Shown piece after piece: positions 8,152-15,680 of a stretch of 60,944 nucleotides of DNA. Both the position numbers and the translations under genes were made by a program. The DNA is from Lachnospiraceae bacterium (GTDB lineage Bacteria > Bacillota > Clostridia > Lachnospirales > Lachnospiraceae). Every line of letters starts with the position of its first letter. Positions within the stretch are counted from its first letter, which is position 1. Under the pieces are notes generated by a model. That model was given only the letters and a program-made list of their open reading frames with translations, was not told where the DNA came from and searched no databases. Location of the stretch: the NCBI GenBank assembly GCA_022792535.1, contig JAAWBG010000077.1, positions 1 to 60,944 on the forward strand. Direction: 5' to 3'.

Positions 8152-9628
8152 GGCTGCCTCCTTCCTGCAAAGCAAGTTCTTTTGCTCTCATTGCCAGAAT
8201 TCTGGATTCTTTTCCTCTCTTTGTCACTTCCAATGGAGAGATTCCCAGTTCCTGTTCAATGATGCCTACTACTCTGGGTCCGCAGAATCCTCCCTGGCAT
8301 CTTCCCATGCCTGCTCGTGTTCTGCGCTTAATGGAGTCTAATGAGGTTGCCGGAATCGGTCTGCGGATGGCGTCTAAGATCTCGCCCTTGCTGATGGACT
8401 CACAGCGGCAGATGATCTGACCATAATCAGGATTCTCTGCGATCAGCTGGCTTCTCTCTTCATAGGACAATTTATTCAAAACAATAGGTGCAGGACGTCC
8501 GATCACATAATCTTTCTTCTCGCTCCAGTCAAGATCCTGGCCTACTTCTCTCACAAGTCCCTCTACCATCTCTGCAATAGCCGGTGCGGAAGACAATCCC
8601 GGCGACTGAATACCTGCCAGATTGATCATGCCCCGAACTGTCTTTGCATGGGAAATGATAAAGTCTTCTGTATCTGATACTGCGCGAAGTCCTGCAAATG
8701 CAGTAGTAACGTCTCCCATTCTAGGCAGCTTCGGATATAACTTGTGAATCATTGTTCCGTAAATATTGTTTAATGCATCTGCTGTGGTGGCAAAATCTGT
8801 CTTATCATCCATCAGTTCCGCATTAGAACCTGCCAGAATATTGCCTTCTGTGGTAGGCAGGATGATCATACCTTTGGAAAAAGCAGTAGGCGCAGAGTAA
8901 ATTGCATGTTTTACATGATCGCCATATTGTTTGTCAAACAGGAAATACTGGCCTTTTCTTGGTTTTACTGTAAAATCTATCTCCTCTACCATAGCTGCGA
9001 TCTTATCAGAATAAAGACCTGCTGAATTGATCACAACCTTTGGATAAAAGGTTCCGTTTGTGGTGACAACAGAATCAATTTTCTGATCTTTTACCACGAT
9101 ATCTGTCACCTCTGTGTTTAAATATACTTTCGCTCCATTTAACACAGCATTTTCTGCCAAGCCCATGGTCAATTCAAAAGGATTCAGCACACCTGTATTG
9201 GGATCTAACAGCCCGAATTTTACTTCCGGATTCATATTCGGCTCTGCTGCAAGCATTTCTTCCCGTGTAAGAATCTTCATTCCCTGAATTCCGTTTTCTT
9301 TGGCCATCTCCATCTGATGATTGATCGTTTCCATATCTTTATCTTCAAATCCGGCAACAATAGATCCGATAATATTCAGATCCACATGGAGCTCTTTGCA
9401 GAGATCTGCATAAATCTCCTTGGTGGCTTTCAAACACAACTGACCCTTCAGTTTATGTTTGTCTACATTGTAACCGTCATGAAGCATAGATGAATTTGCC
9501 TTGCTGGTGCCAGTACAGACATCGCTTTCTTTTTCTACAAGTGTAACGTCTACATTATACTTGCAAAGCTGATGTGCAATTGCAGAACCAATTACACCAC
9601 CACCAATAATCAAAACATCTGTTTTCAT
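8132..9628 (-). CDS. FAD-dependent glycerol-3-phosphate dehydrogenase-like protein with BFD-like [2Fe-2S] domain
   Basis: This is a 498-residue protein. The N-terminal FAD fold VLIIGGGVIGSAIAHQL leads a DAO/GlpA-type oxidoreductase domain. The C-terminal approximately 90 residues carry four cysteines in the pattern IICRCE...GRCQGGFCGP, a BFD-like [2Fe-2S] domain. This is the clostridial anaerobic GlpA arrangement, oxidising sn-glycerol-3-phosphate to dihydroxyacetone phosphate. It heads an operon of four genes (this gene, oxidoreductase, DUF1667, RLP) with a strong promoter 53 bp upstream. Glycerol kinase is the next gene upstream on the same strand, supporting glycerol use. A related polyol phosphate is possible because the operon includes the RLP. 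Confidence 0.87.
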   Translation of the reverse strand: MKTDVLIIGGGVIGSAIAHQLCKYNVDVTLVEKESDVCTGTSKANSSMLHDGYNVDKHKLKGQLCLKATKEIYADLCKELHVDLNIIGSIVAGFEDKDMETINHQMEMAKENGIQGMKILTREEMLAAEPNMNPEVKFGLLDPNTGVLNPFELTMGLAENAVLNGAKVYLNTEVTDIVVKDQKIDSVVTTNGTFYPKVVINSAGLYSDKIAAMVEEIDFTVKPRKGQYFLFDKQYGDHVKHAIYSAPTAFSKGMIILPTTEGNILAGSNAELMDDKTDFATTADALNNIYGTMIHKLYPKLPRMGDVTTAFAGLRAVSDTEDFIISHAKTVRGMINLAGIQSPGLSSAPAIAEMVEGLVREVGQDLDWSEKKDYVIGRPAPIVLNKLSYEERSQLIAENPDYGQIICRCESISKGEILDAIRRPIPATSLDSIKRRTRAGMGRCQGGFCGPRVVGIIEQELGISPLEVTKRGKESRILAMRAKELALQEGGSHEKIKL

Positions 9629-9680
9629 TTTCCTGCTCCTTCCTGACTAAGTTTCTTCTCTTTTCTCTTATTGTGACTCT

Positions 9681-9709
9681 AGTATAACAACCCAAAATAC
9701 CCTTTTCAA
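9681..9709 (-). promoter_or_regulatory. Promoter of the GlpA-like/RLP operon
   Basis: Minus-strand -35 TTGAAA (9704-9709) and -10 TATACT (9681-9686) have a 17-bp spacer. Just upstream lie the palindrome TTTCATGCATGAAA (9726-9739 area) and the motif TTGAACATGAA (9755-9765), which recurs in front of glycerol kinase. Confidence 0.7.
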
Positions 9710-9754
9710 CATTGAAAAATTTTTCTTTCATGCATGAAAAAATTTTCTCACTTT

Positions 9755-9765
9755 TTGAACATGAA
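9755..9765 (+). promoter_or_regulatory. Candidate operator TTGAACATGAA upstream of the GlpA-like operon
   Basis: This 11-bp word occurs here and, inverted, at 11934-11944 upstream of glycerol kinase. Both lie in regulatory regions next to the tandem SorC regulator genes. A shared regulator site is an inference from the exact match. Confidence 0.4.
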
Positions 9766-9791
9766 ACGGGATTATAACACCTTAACAAGAA

Positions 9792-9870
9792 AGAATCCTG
9801 CTTCGCAGGATTCTCCGCCTGCGGCGGGCCGCTCCTGCGGTTCATTTCCTTTCCGCCGCAGTGCGATAAG
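9792..9870. other. GC-rich hairpins between the GlpA-like gene and glycerol kinase
   Basis: AGAATCCTG (9792-9800) and CAGGATTCT (9806-9814) form a perfect 9-bp stem. More GC-rich partial palindromes built from CCGCCTGCGG-like words follow to about 9870. The base composition differs sharply from the AT-rich flanks. It leads straight into the composite repeat at 9879. No coding sequence is credible here. Confidence 0.5.
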
Positions 9871-9878
9871 TCTTTTTT

Positions 9879-10077
9879 CTCTTAAATAGGAAATCCGAAG
9901 TAATTTCCTATTAAGAGCAAAAAGTGGGCAGGACCGCATCATCTCCCCTAACCCATCACTCATGAGGGGACTGGACACTTTGCGCGCCGAGCACAATTGC
10001 GAAGCAATATTTTACCTCTTGTGCGAGTGCGCATATTATTTTTATCTTATAGGAAATCTGGAGGAATTTCCTATAAG
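9879..10077 (+). repeat. Composite intergenic repeat, unit of about 200 bp bounded by two palindromes
   Basis: A 40-bp palindrome (arms CTCTTAAATAGGAAAT / ATTTCCTATTAAGAG, 9879-9917) and a second one beginning at about 10043 enclose a core of about 125 bp. The core matches the unit at 60605-60809, including the words ACACTTTG, CGCGCC and GAGTGCGCATATTATT. The core contains the hairpin ATTGC-GAA-GCAAT (9996-10008). The right palindrome is interrupted by the MITE at 10078 and resumes at 10206. It has no coding potential. Confidence 0.75.
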
Positions 10078-10198
10078 GATTCGGGTGTCAAAAGCACCTT
10101 TGGTGCTACGCTCATCCCATATATTGTTATTGCAAACAAGTTTGCACATCAATATATGGGATAGAGCGGATGCGCCGCACCCTTTTGACACTCGAATC
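10078..10198 (-). mobile_element. 121-bp MITE-like element, nested copy
   Basis: The element is a near-perfect palindrome with terminal inverted repeats GATTCGGGTGTCAAAAG. It sits between two copies of CTATAAG (10071-10077 and 10199-10205). Removing the element and one CTATAAG restores an intact palindromic repeat, so this is a real insertion with a 7-bp target duplication. It differs from the inverted copy at 59763-59883 at only about two positions. No transposase is encoded, so it must be moved in trans, if at all. Confidence 0.85.
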
Positions 10199-10210
10199 CT
10201 ATAAGATAAG

Positions 10211-10247
10211 AAAAAACGGGCTGTTCCAGTTTTCACTGCAGCAGCCC
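10211..10247 (-). terminator. Terminator of glycerol kinase
   Basis: On the minus strand GGGCTG (10242-10247) pairs with CAGCCC (10218-10223), and six T residues follow (10211-10216). It lies about 80 bp after the glycerol kinase stop codon. Confidence 0.65.
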
Positions 10248-10324
10248 ATTTTAATTAGAAAACCAGCCGCCTCGCTCTAACAGCATGGTATCCCTATGTA
10301 TCAAAAGTCTGAATTAAGGTAGGA

Positions 10325-11845
10325 TCATTTTGTAAATTCCTTTTCACCTTCACTCCAAACCATAAGAGCTTTGATGCAGTTGCGCCAGCCATCATAGAGA
10401 CGTTTTCTCTGATCTGCAGGCATTTCAGGTGAAAATACTTTATCTACTTTTCTGTTTGCTAAAATATCAGCTTCATCTTTCCAGTATCCCACAGAAAGTC
10501 CGGCCAAATAAGCTGCCCCTGCCGCTGTAGTCTCTACATTACTTGGACGTTCTACATTAATGCCTAAAATATCAGATGCAAACTGTGTGATGATATTGTT
10601 ATTTGCTGCTCCACCGTCTACCCGGAGAAGTTCGATTTTCTCGTTCATATCCTGAGCCACTGCATCTAAAATATCTCTGGTCTGATATCCGATGGAATCC
10701 AATGTAGCGCGGATAATATCATTCTTGGCAGCGCCCCGGGACATACCGAAAATAGTTCCTCTTGCATAGGAATCCCAGTAAGGAGCTCCTAATCCTGAGA
10801 AGGAGGGCACTACATAAACAGTTCCCAAGGGCAGTGTGGATTTTGCTGCGAAAAATTCAGAGTCGCTGGATGCTTCTAAGAATCTCATTTCGTCTCTCAG
10901 CCATTGTACGGAAGATCCGGCATTGTATACGGTACCCTCTAACAAATACTGAACTTTACCGTTTACGCCCCATCCAATTGTGGTAAGCAGTCCATTTTCA
11001 GAAACGATAGCTTCATCTCCAGTATTCATGGTAAGAGTTCCAGCTGTTCCCCATGTAATCTTAGCCTGGCCTCTCTCAAAGCAGCACTGTCCAAAGGTAG
11101 CAGACATCTGGTCGCCGATAATTCCTTCTACGGGAATTTTTTCGCCTTCAAAAAGTTCTGGTACATTGGTATATGCAAAATGTCCGCTGGACTCTTTTGC
11201 TTCTGGACACATACTCTTTGGAATATTCATCAATTCTAAAAGTTCATCATCCCAGTCTAAGGTATGAATATTAAACAACAAGGTACGGGAAGCATTACTG
11301 TAATCGGTCATGTGAGCTTCTCTTCCTGTCAGGTTCCAGAGAATCCATCCGTCAATGTTGGAGAAATACAGATCGCCGGCTTCTGCCGCTGCTCTTGCGC
11401 CTTCCACATTATCCAGAATCCATTTGATCTTTGTGCCGGAGAAATAAGCGTCTGCGATCAATCCTGTTTTCTCTTTGATCATAGGCTCTTTGCCTTCTGC
11501 CTTTAACTGGTCACAATAACCTGCGGTTCTTCTGTCGCCCCATACAATATCCCTGTATACAGGAATGCCAGTGTGCTTATTCCATACTACAACAGTCTCA
11601 CGCTGGTTGGTAATTCCGATAGCTTTGATCTGTTTTGGACTTAAGCCGCTTTGAGCCATACATTTTCCAATTACTTCCATGGTGGTGGTCCAGATCTCAA
11701 TGGGATCCTGCTCCAACCAGCCTGGTTTCGGATAAAACTGTGTGAATTCTTTTTGTGCAATGCTGACCATGTCTCCAGAATGATCAAAAATAATTGCCCG
11801 TGCACTTGTAGTTCCTTCGTCGATTGTCATAATGTACTCATTCAT
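10325..11845 (-). CDS. glpK: Glycerol kinase
   Basis: The protein is 506 residues, matching the family. Recognisable GlpK segments are the N-terminal TIDEGTTSARAIIFDH, GITNQRETVVVWNKHTG, GDQMSATFGQ, TWGTAGTLTMNTG and the C-terminal VDGGAANNNIITQFASD. It phosphorylates glycerol to sn-glycerol-3-phosphate with ATP in the cytoplasm, feeding the GlpA-like dehydrogenase encoded downstream. The start at 11845 follows GGAGGAGGTAATAGCA; an upstream in-frame extension has no such site. A terminator follows the stop. The promoter region holds TTGAACATGAA, also found before the dehydrogenase operon. No glycerol facilitator gene is in the window. Confidence 0.95.
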   Translation of the reverse strand: MNEYIMTIDEGTTSARAIIFDHSGDMVSIAQKEFTQFYPKPGWLEQDPIEIWTTTMEVIGKCMAQSGLSPKQIKAIGITNQRETVVVWNKHTGIPVYRDIVWGDRRTAGYCDQLKAEGKEPMIKEKTGLIADAYFSGTKIKWILDNVEGARAAAEAGDLYFSNIDGWILWNLTGREAHMTDYSNASRTLLFNIHTLDWDDELLELMNIPKSMCPEAKESSGHFAYTNVPELFEGEKIPVEGIIGDQMSATFGQCCFERGQAKITWGTAGTLTMNTGDEAIVSENGLLTTIGWGVNGKVQYLLEGTVYNAGSSVQWLRDEMRFLEASSDSEFFAAKSTLPLGTVYVVPSFSGLGAPYWDSYARGTIFGMSRGAAKNDIIRATLDSIGYQTRDILDAVAQDMNEKIELLRVDGGAANNNIITQFASDILGINVERPSNVETTAAGAAYLAGLSVGYWKDEADILANRKVDKVFSPEMPADQRKRLYDGWRNCIKALMVWSEGEKEFTK

Positions 11846-11933
11846 TGCTATTACCTCCTCCGTATGTTTTGATTCACCATAAATATCCCCCAAGAATGAT
11901 TCACGGTGAAATTATGATACTTTCATTGAATAA

Positions 11934-11944
11934 TTCATGTTCAA
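11934..11944 (-). promoter_or_regulatory. Candidate operator TTGAACATGAA upstream of glpK
   Basis: This is an exact inverted copy of the word at 9755-9765. It forms half of the partial dyad TTGAATAATTCATGTTCAA (11926-11944). It lies about 90 bp upstream of the glpK start, between glpK and the SorC genes. The promoter itself is not clear. Confidence 0.4.
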
Positions 11945-12048
11945 TCAGTATACTTTTTTCAGGTGCCTTTATCCTATCATATTCACTTTCACAATAAAAT
12001 ATTGAAATTATTTTCTCTACCCATATGATATTTTCATAAAATTTATTC

Positions 12049-13044
12049 CTATTTCTCATTATTTTTATTAATTTCCAACAATTCCCTGCCCAGCTCTTCA
12101 TCAATAATCAAAACATCAATCAAGCCTCCCTTTAAAGCCCTGAAAATGGTATGTCTCTTTTCAAGTCCTGCCGCCACTGTTATTTTTTTCTCAATCTTTT
12201 TAAACTGACAAAGATCAATAGAAAGAAGACGGTCTGCAAGCTCCGTGTTGCATTCTTCCCCTTTACTGTTAAAAAATCGGAGGCCGATATCCCCTACCAC
12301 ATCTTCTTTTAACAGTTTTCTCTGTTCCTCCACTGTCAAAAATCCATTTTCTGTTAAAATAGACATGGGCACCGGATACCAGGTTCCGATTCCTGTAATG
12401 GAAATATTCACATGCTGAAACATCTCAAAAACTTTTTTTGCATTTTCTTTTTCTTTGATCTCGTCCGCCATTTCTTTTTTGGGAAGAAGGGCCCTGGAAG
12501 CCAGATAATAATATCTGCCTGAAAAAACCTTTGCCATCCCTTTTACTAATTCTTCCAAATCTTTTTCAATACAGTTTCCCAGATTCCCATGAAGAGTCAC
12601 AAATTTCGTGTTGCTCTTGTGAGATGGGTTCAAATAAAGCAGCATATCGCATACAATCCGTCCCCAGGAAATCCCCAACACGTCGTTGTCCTGTATGGTG
12701 CGCTGCAAATAGCGGGCTCCTTCCAGGGCAACTACTTTCCGTTTGTCGGAAGGAGAACGATAATATTTTTCATTTAAAGTTCTTGGCGCGATTACCACTT
12801 CTTTCAGGTTGAATGTTTTTTGAATCTCTTCTGAGAGAAGCATACATTCTCCACATGCTTCGTCAATCACATATCGAACCAGTTTTTCTTCCTTTGCTTT
12901 TTTCAACAATCTTGAAACGGTGGTCACAGATACTCCCAGCTGGTCCGCGATGGACTGCTGAGACATTCCGCAGGTATAGTACAGGTGAGAAGCCTGCATC
13001 ATCAAATAAACCGATTGGGTATATACATCTGAGGTCATTTTCAT
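12049..13044 (-). CDS. SorC/DeoR-type sugar-binding transcriptional regulator
   Basis: This is a 331-residue SorC-family protein. An N-terminal helix-turn-helix (SQQSIADQLGVSVTTVSRLL, residues about 24-43) precedes the sugar-phosphate-binding domain, with VLGISWGRIVCDMLLYL near residue 112. The family binds phosphorylated sugars and controls neighbouring catabolic genes. Its ATG overlaps the TGA of the preceding regulator gene (ATGA), so the two are translationally coupled. Glycerol kinase is the next gene downstream, so this protein is a reasonable candidate regulator of the glycerol/polyol genes. Confidence 0.88.
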   Translation of the reverse strand: MKMTSDVYTQSVYLMMQASHLYYTCGMSQQSIADQLGVSVTTVSRLLKKAKEEKLVRYVIDEACGECMLLSEEIQKTFNLKEVVIAPRTLNEKYYRSPSDKRKVVALEGARYLQRTIQDNDVLGISWGRIVCDMLLYLNPSHKSNTKFVTLHGNLGNCIEKDLEELVKGMAKVFSGRYYYLASRALLPKKEMADEIKEKENAKKVFEMFQHVNISITGIGTWYPVPMSILTENGFLTVEEQRKLLKEDVVGDIGLRFFNSKGEECNTELADRLLSIDLCQFKKIEKKITVAAGLEKRHTIFRALKGGLIDVLIIDEELGRELLEINKNNEK

Positions 13045-14048
13045 TCCCCTTCCAGTTTCTTTAAACCCATGATCTCCATGCCCAGCTCATAATCCACAAT
13101 CAGAACGTCAATGAGTTTCCCTTTCAGCTCGCTGAGTATCGTCTGAGCTTTCTGAGAACCAGAGGCAATGGTGATCTTTGTATCTATCTTTTTATATTTA
13201 TCCAAATCAATAGAAATCATTCTGTCTCTGAGATCTGTCTCACATTCGTTTCCATCACGGTCAATAAAACGAAGGGCAATATCTCCTACCACATTTTTTT
13301 CCTGAAGCTTCTTCAATTCTTCTTCCGTCATAAACTCCGGCTTGGCCAAAACGGAACACAATTCTGGATAAAAAGAACCGGTCCCTGTAATGGCAATATT
13401 GATTTCATCAAACTTCTGATAGACTTTCTGTATATTTTTCTCTTGTTTGATAATATCTGCAGTCTGTTTGCTGCTCATAAGAGCTTCCGTAAGCAGTGGG
13501 TAATTCGTCCCGGAAAATGCTTTGGAAATCCTGGTTACCAGTGTCCGCACATCCAGCTCGCTGTCGCAAAAAGCAATGCTCCCATGAAGGGTCACAAAAG
13601 TTGCCCCCACTTTCTGAGCCGGATTCAGGTAATTGATCAGATGATAGATGGTGCTTCCCCAGGTAATTCCAAGCACATCATTATCTTTGATAATCCGCTG
13701 CAGGTATCGGGCCCCTTCCAGGGCAACCAGCTTTTTCACACTCTCTTCATCTTTTTCATCCACAATGGCGTCTTCCCGGCCATTTTGAACTCCTGGGGCA
13801 ATCACAACGTCTTTTAAGCCGAAAGTCTCCTTCAGGCCCTGTTCTAAATGAATGCATTCTACGTAAGGATCTCTGATCACAAACTCAACAATTTTTTCCT
13901 CTTTTGCCTTTTTCAGCAGTCTGGAAACCGTAGTAATGGATATCTTTAACCGCTGCGCAATCTCATTCTGAGAAAGATTCTCAATATAATATAAATAAGC
14001 AGCTTTCAAAACAAGGAATATTGATTGATTGTACATATCTACAGGCAT
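13041..14048 (-). CDS. SorC/DeoR-type sugar-binding transcriptional regulator
   Basis: This is a 335-residue paralogue of the next regulator. The HTH is SQNEIAQRLKISITTVSRLL and the effector domain contains DVLGITWGSTIYHLINYLNP. The two proteins share a similar layout and ending (GxLIDVLIxDxELGxE). A weak AGGAG site lies ten bases before ATG. Tandem, overlapping SorC genes could form a heteromer or respond to two related phosphates; that is inference. Confidence 0.88.
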   Translation of the reverse strand: MPVDMYNQSIFLVLKAAYLYYIENLSQNEIAQRLKISITTVSRLLKKAKEEKIVEFVIRDPYVECIHLEQGLKETFGLKDVVIAPGVQNGREDAIVDEKDEESVKKLVALEGARYLQRIIKDNDVLGITWGSTIYHLINYLNPAQKVGATFVTLHGSIAFCDSELDVRTLVTRISKAFSGTNYPLLTEALMSSKQTADIIKQEKNIQKVYQKFDEINIAITGTGSFYPELCSVLAKPEFMTEEELKKLQEKNVVGDIALRFIDRDGNECETDLRDRMISIDLDKYKKIDTKITIASGSQKAQTILSELKGKLIDVLIVDYELGMEIMGLKKLEGE

Positions 14049-14113
14049 ATTATTTTCACTCCTATTGCTCTTCTATTCTGCTATTACTTTGTACGATATA
14101 ACATACTTTTTAC

Positions 14114-14455
14114 TTATTCTTCTATCATCTTTTTATCATTTTCCATAAAGGGCGCAGCCGTCACGATCATTTTCACATTAACCTCCCCAAAATTGGAAAC
14201 TTTATGTGCCTCTCCTGGTTCCAGATGAATATAATCTCCAGGATTCAAAACACATTCTTTTTCATCAATCTTCATGGTGACAGTTCCTTCCAAAATATAA
14301 AAACTTTCCTGCATAATCTGGTGAACATGAGGGGGCACCGTCTCCCCAGGCAACACCTGAACCAGTCCAAAATTCATTCGAGGGCCTTTCTCTAAATATT
14401 TCGGTCCATGATCTCCATGTCTGTAATCTCTGTCCTTTTCATTTAAAATAAACAT
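14114..14455 (-). CDS. Small cupin-domain protein
   Basis: This is a 113-residue single-cupin protein. Metal-ligand motif 1 is PPHVHQIMQESFYILEG (two His and a Glu) and motif 2 is PGDYIHLEPGEAH. Such proteins bind a divalent metal and act as isomerases, lyases or sensors for small sugars. AGGAGG precedes the ATG. It lies directly upstream of the two SorC genes on the same strand. In Rhodospirillum rubrum a cupin works after a RuBisCO-like isomerase, but here the two genes are 8 kb apart, so a link is only a possibility. Confidence 0.82.
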   Translation of the reverse strand: MFILNEKDRDYRHGDHGPKYLEKGPRMNFGLVQVLPGETVPPHVHQIMQESFYILEGTVTMKIDEKECVLNPGDYIHLEPGEAHKVSNFGEVNVKMIVTAAPFMENDKKMIEE

Positions 14456-14640
14456 GGCGTCTCCTCCTTTTTCTGAAAATTTTCCCTTTGCGTCATCTAT
14501 ATTTTATTATTATGCTAGATATAGCGGATTTTCTCAAGGAAGAAAAAATTTTCTATCAAAAATATGAACATTTTTGACAGCTTTTCCACAATCTTATGAT
14601 AATACCAAGGTAAATATGTAAAAACTCAGGAAAAATGTCT

Positions 14641-14669
14641 TTGTAATTTTTTCCGTATTATGCTAAGAT
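14641..14669 (+). promoter_or_regulatory. Promoter of the HAD gene at 14700
   Basis: TTGTAA (14641-14646) and TAAGAT (14664-14669) are separated by 17 bp, about 30 bp upstream of the start codon. The upstream stretch contains the dyad TCAAAAAT...ATTTTTGA at about 14553-14576. Confidence 0.6.
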
Positions 14670-14699
14670 AAAGATAACTTACAAAAGGAGGAATGTATA

Positions 14700-15509
14700 T
14701 TGAATTATCAGATAATCGCATTGGATATAGACGGAACTGTAAGAAACAGTAAAAAAGAGATTACCCCTGAGACCAAGAAAGTTCTGCTGGAACTTCAGGA
14801 AAAAGGGGTAATGGTGGTGGTGGCTTCCGGCCGCTGCACTTATGGCGTACTTCCTACCGCCCAGGAGCTGAAGTTAGACCAGTATGGCGGATATATTATT
14901 ACTTACAACGGCTGTCAGGCCATAGAATGCAAGACTGGAAAAATCATTGACAATCACTATCTGCCCCCTTATCTTGTAGGAAAAGTATCTGAATTTTCCA
15001 AATCTATCGGCGGAGATTTTCTGATGTATTATGACACTTATGTGGTTTCTGACAATATCCAGAATCCTCATGTGCAAAACGAAGCCAGAATCAACGCTCT
15101 AAAATTAAAAGAAACAAATGATTTTTCTCCATACAACGAAGAAAAATTAAATGAATGTTTTATCGCTGCAGATCCAGAACTCTTAAAAAAAATAATTCCG
15201 GAAGCAGAACGTCTTTTTGGTGATTCTGCAAATATTTTCCGTTCGGAACCTCACTTTCTCTCTTTTGTTCCAGCCGGGACAGAAAAAGGCAACGGTCTAA
15301 AAGCTATTTTAGAATATCACAATATACCGCGGGAAGCTTCTATTGCTTTTGGAGATGCCTACAATGATATTTCCATGATCCAGTATGCCGGCCTTGGAGT
15401 TGCCATGGGAAATGCAGAAGATCCCATCAAGGAGGCCGCTGACTTCGTCACAAAGTCTTGTGATGAAGATGGGATTGCCTATGCTTTACATAAATTTTTA
15501 GATCTATAA
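14700..15509 (+). CDS. Cof-type HAD-IIB phosphatase with TTG start
   Basis: This 269-residue HAD hydrolase has motif I LDIDGTV at residues 8-14, motif III/IV GDAYNDISMIQYAG near residue 216 and a C2-type cap. It should dephosphorylate sugar phosphates. The start codon is TTG: AAGGAGG ends eight bases upstream and the nearest ATG is out of frame. It is a stand-alone transcript with its own promoter, followed by a palindromic repeat that probably acts as terminator. It is one of six HAD phosphatases in 27 kb. Confidence 0.87.
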   Translation: MNYQIIALDIDGTVRNSKKEITPETKKVLLELQEKGVMVVVASGRCTYGVLPTAQELKLDQYGGYIITYNGCQAIECKTGKIIDNHYLPPYLVGKVSEFSKSIGGDFLMYYDTYVVSDNIQNPHVQNEARINALKLKETNDFSPYNEEKLNECFIAADPELLKKIIPEAERLFGDSANIFRSEPHFLSFVPAGTEKGNGLKAILEYHNIPREASIAFGDAYNDISMIQYAGLGVAMGNAEDPIKEAADFVTKSCDEDGIAYALHKFLDL

Positions 15510-15516
15510 AAGAACC

Positions 15517-15609
15517 TGCGCGTCGTTTTGCGGCATATTCCTTTTGCACGAGTGCGCATATTATTGTTCTCTTATAGGAAATCCGAAGGAATTTCCTATA
15601 AGAGAACAA
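15517..15609 (+). repeat. Partial composite repeat with TTATAGGAAATC palindrome
   Basis: The palindrome at 15564-15609 has 18-bp arms (TTGTTCTCTTATAGGAAA and its complement). It is preceded by the right part of the core seen at 9.9 and 60.7 kb, including CATATTCCTTTTGCACGAG and TGCGCATATTATT. The core hairpin here is GTCG-TTTTG-CGGC (15522-15534). It separates two convergent genes and probably terminates both. Confidence 0.75.
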
Positions 15610-15680
15610 AAGGAACAGGCAATTCAGCCTGCTCCTTTTTTTGAGACTATTTATTTAATGGGAAATTTTTTATTACTTTA

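Noticed and set aside
9772-10236. Small reading frames in the glpA-glpK gap
   Set aside because: They are made of palindromic repeats and the MITE, which read similarly on both strands.
14114-14455. Cupin as the partner of the RuBisCO-like protein, as in Rhodospirillum rubrum
   Set aside because: The two genes are 8 kb apart in different transcripts and the cupin shows no diagnostic feature of the methylsulfurylase, so I leave it only as a remote option.
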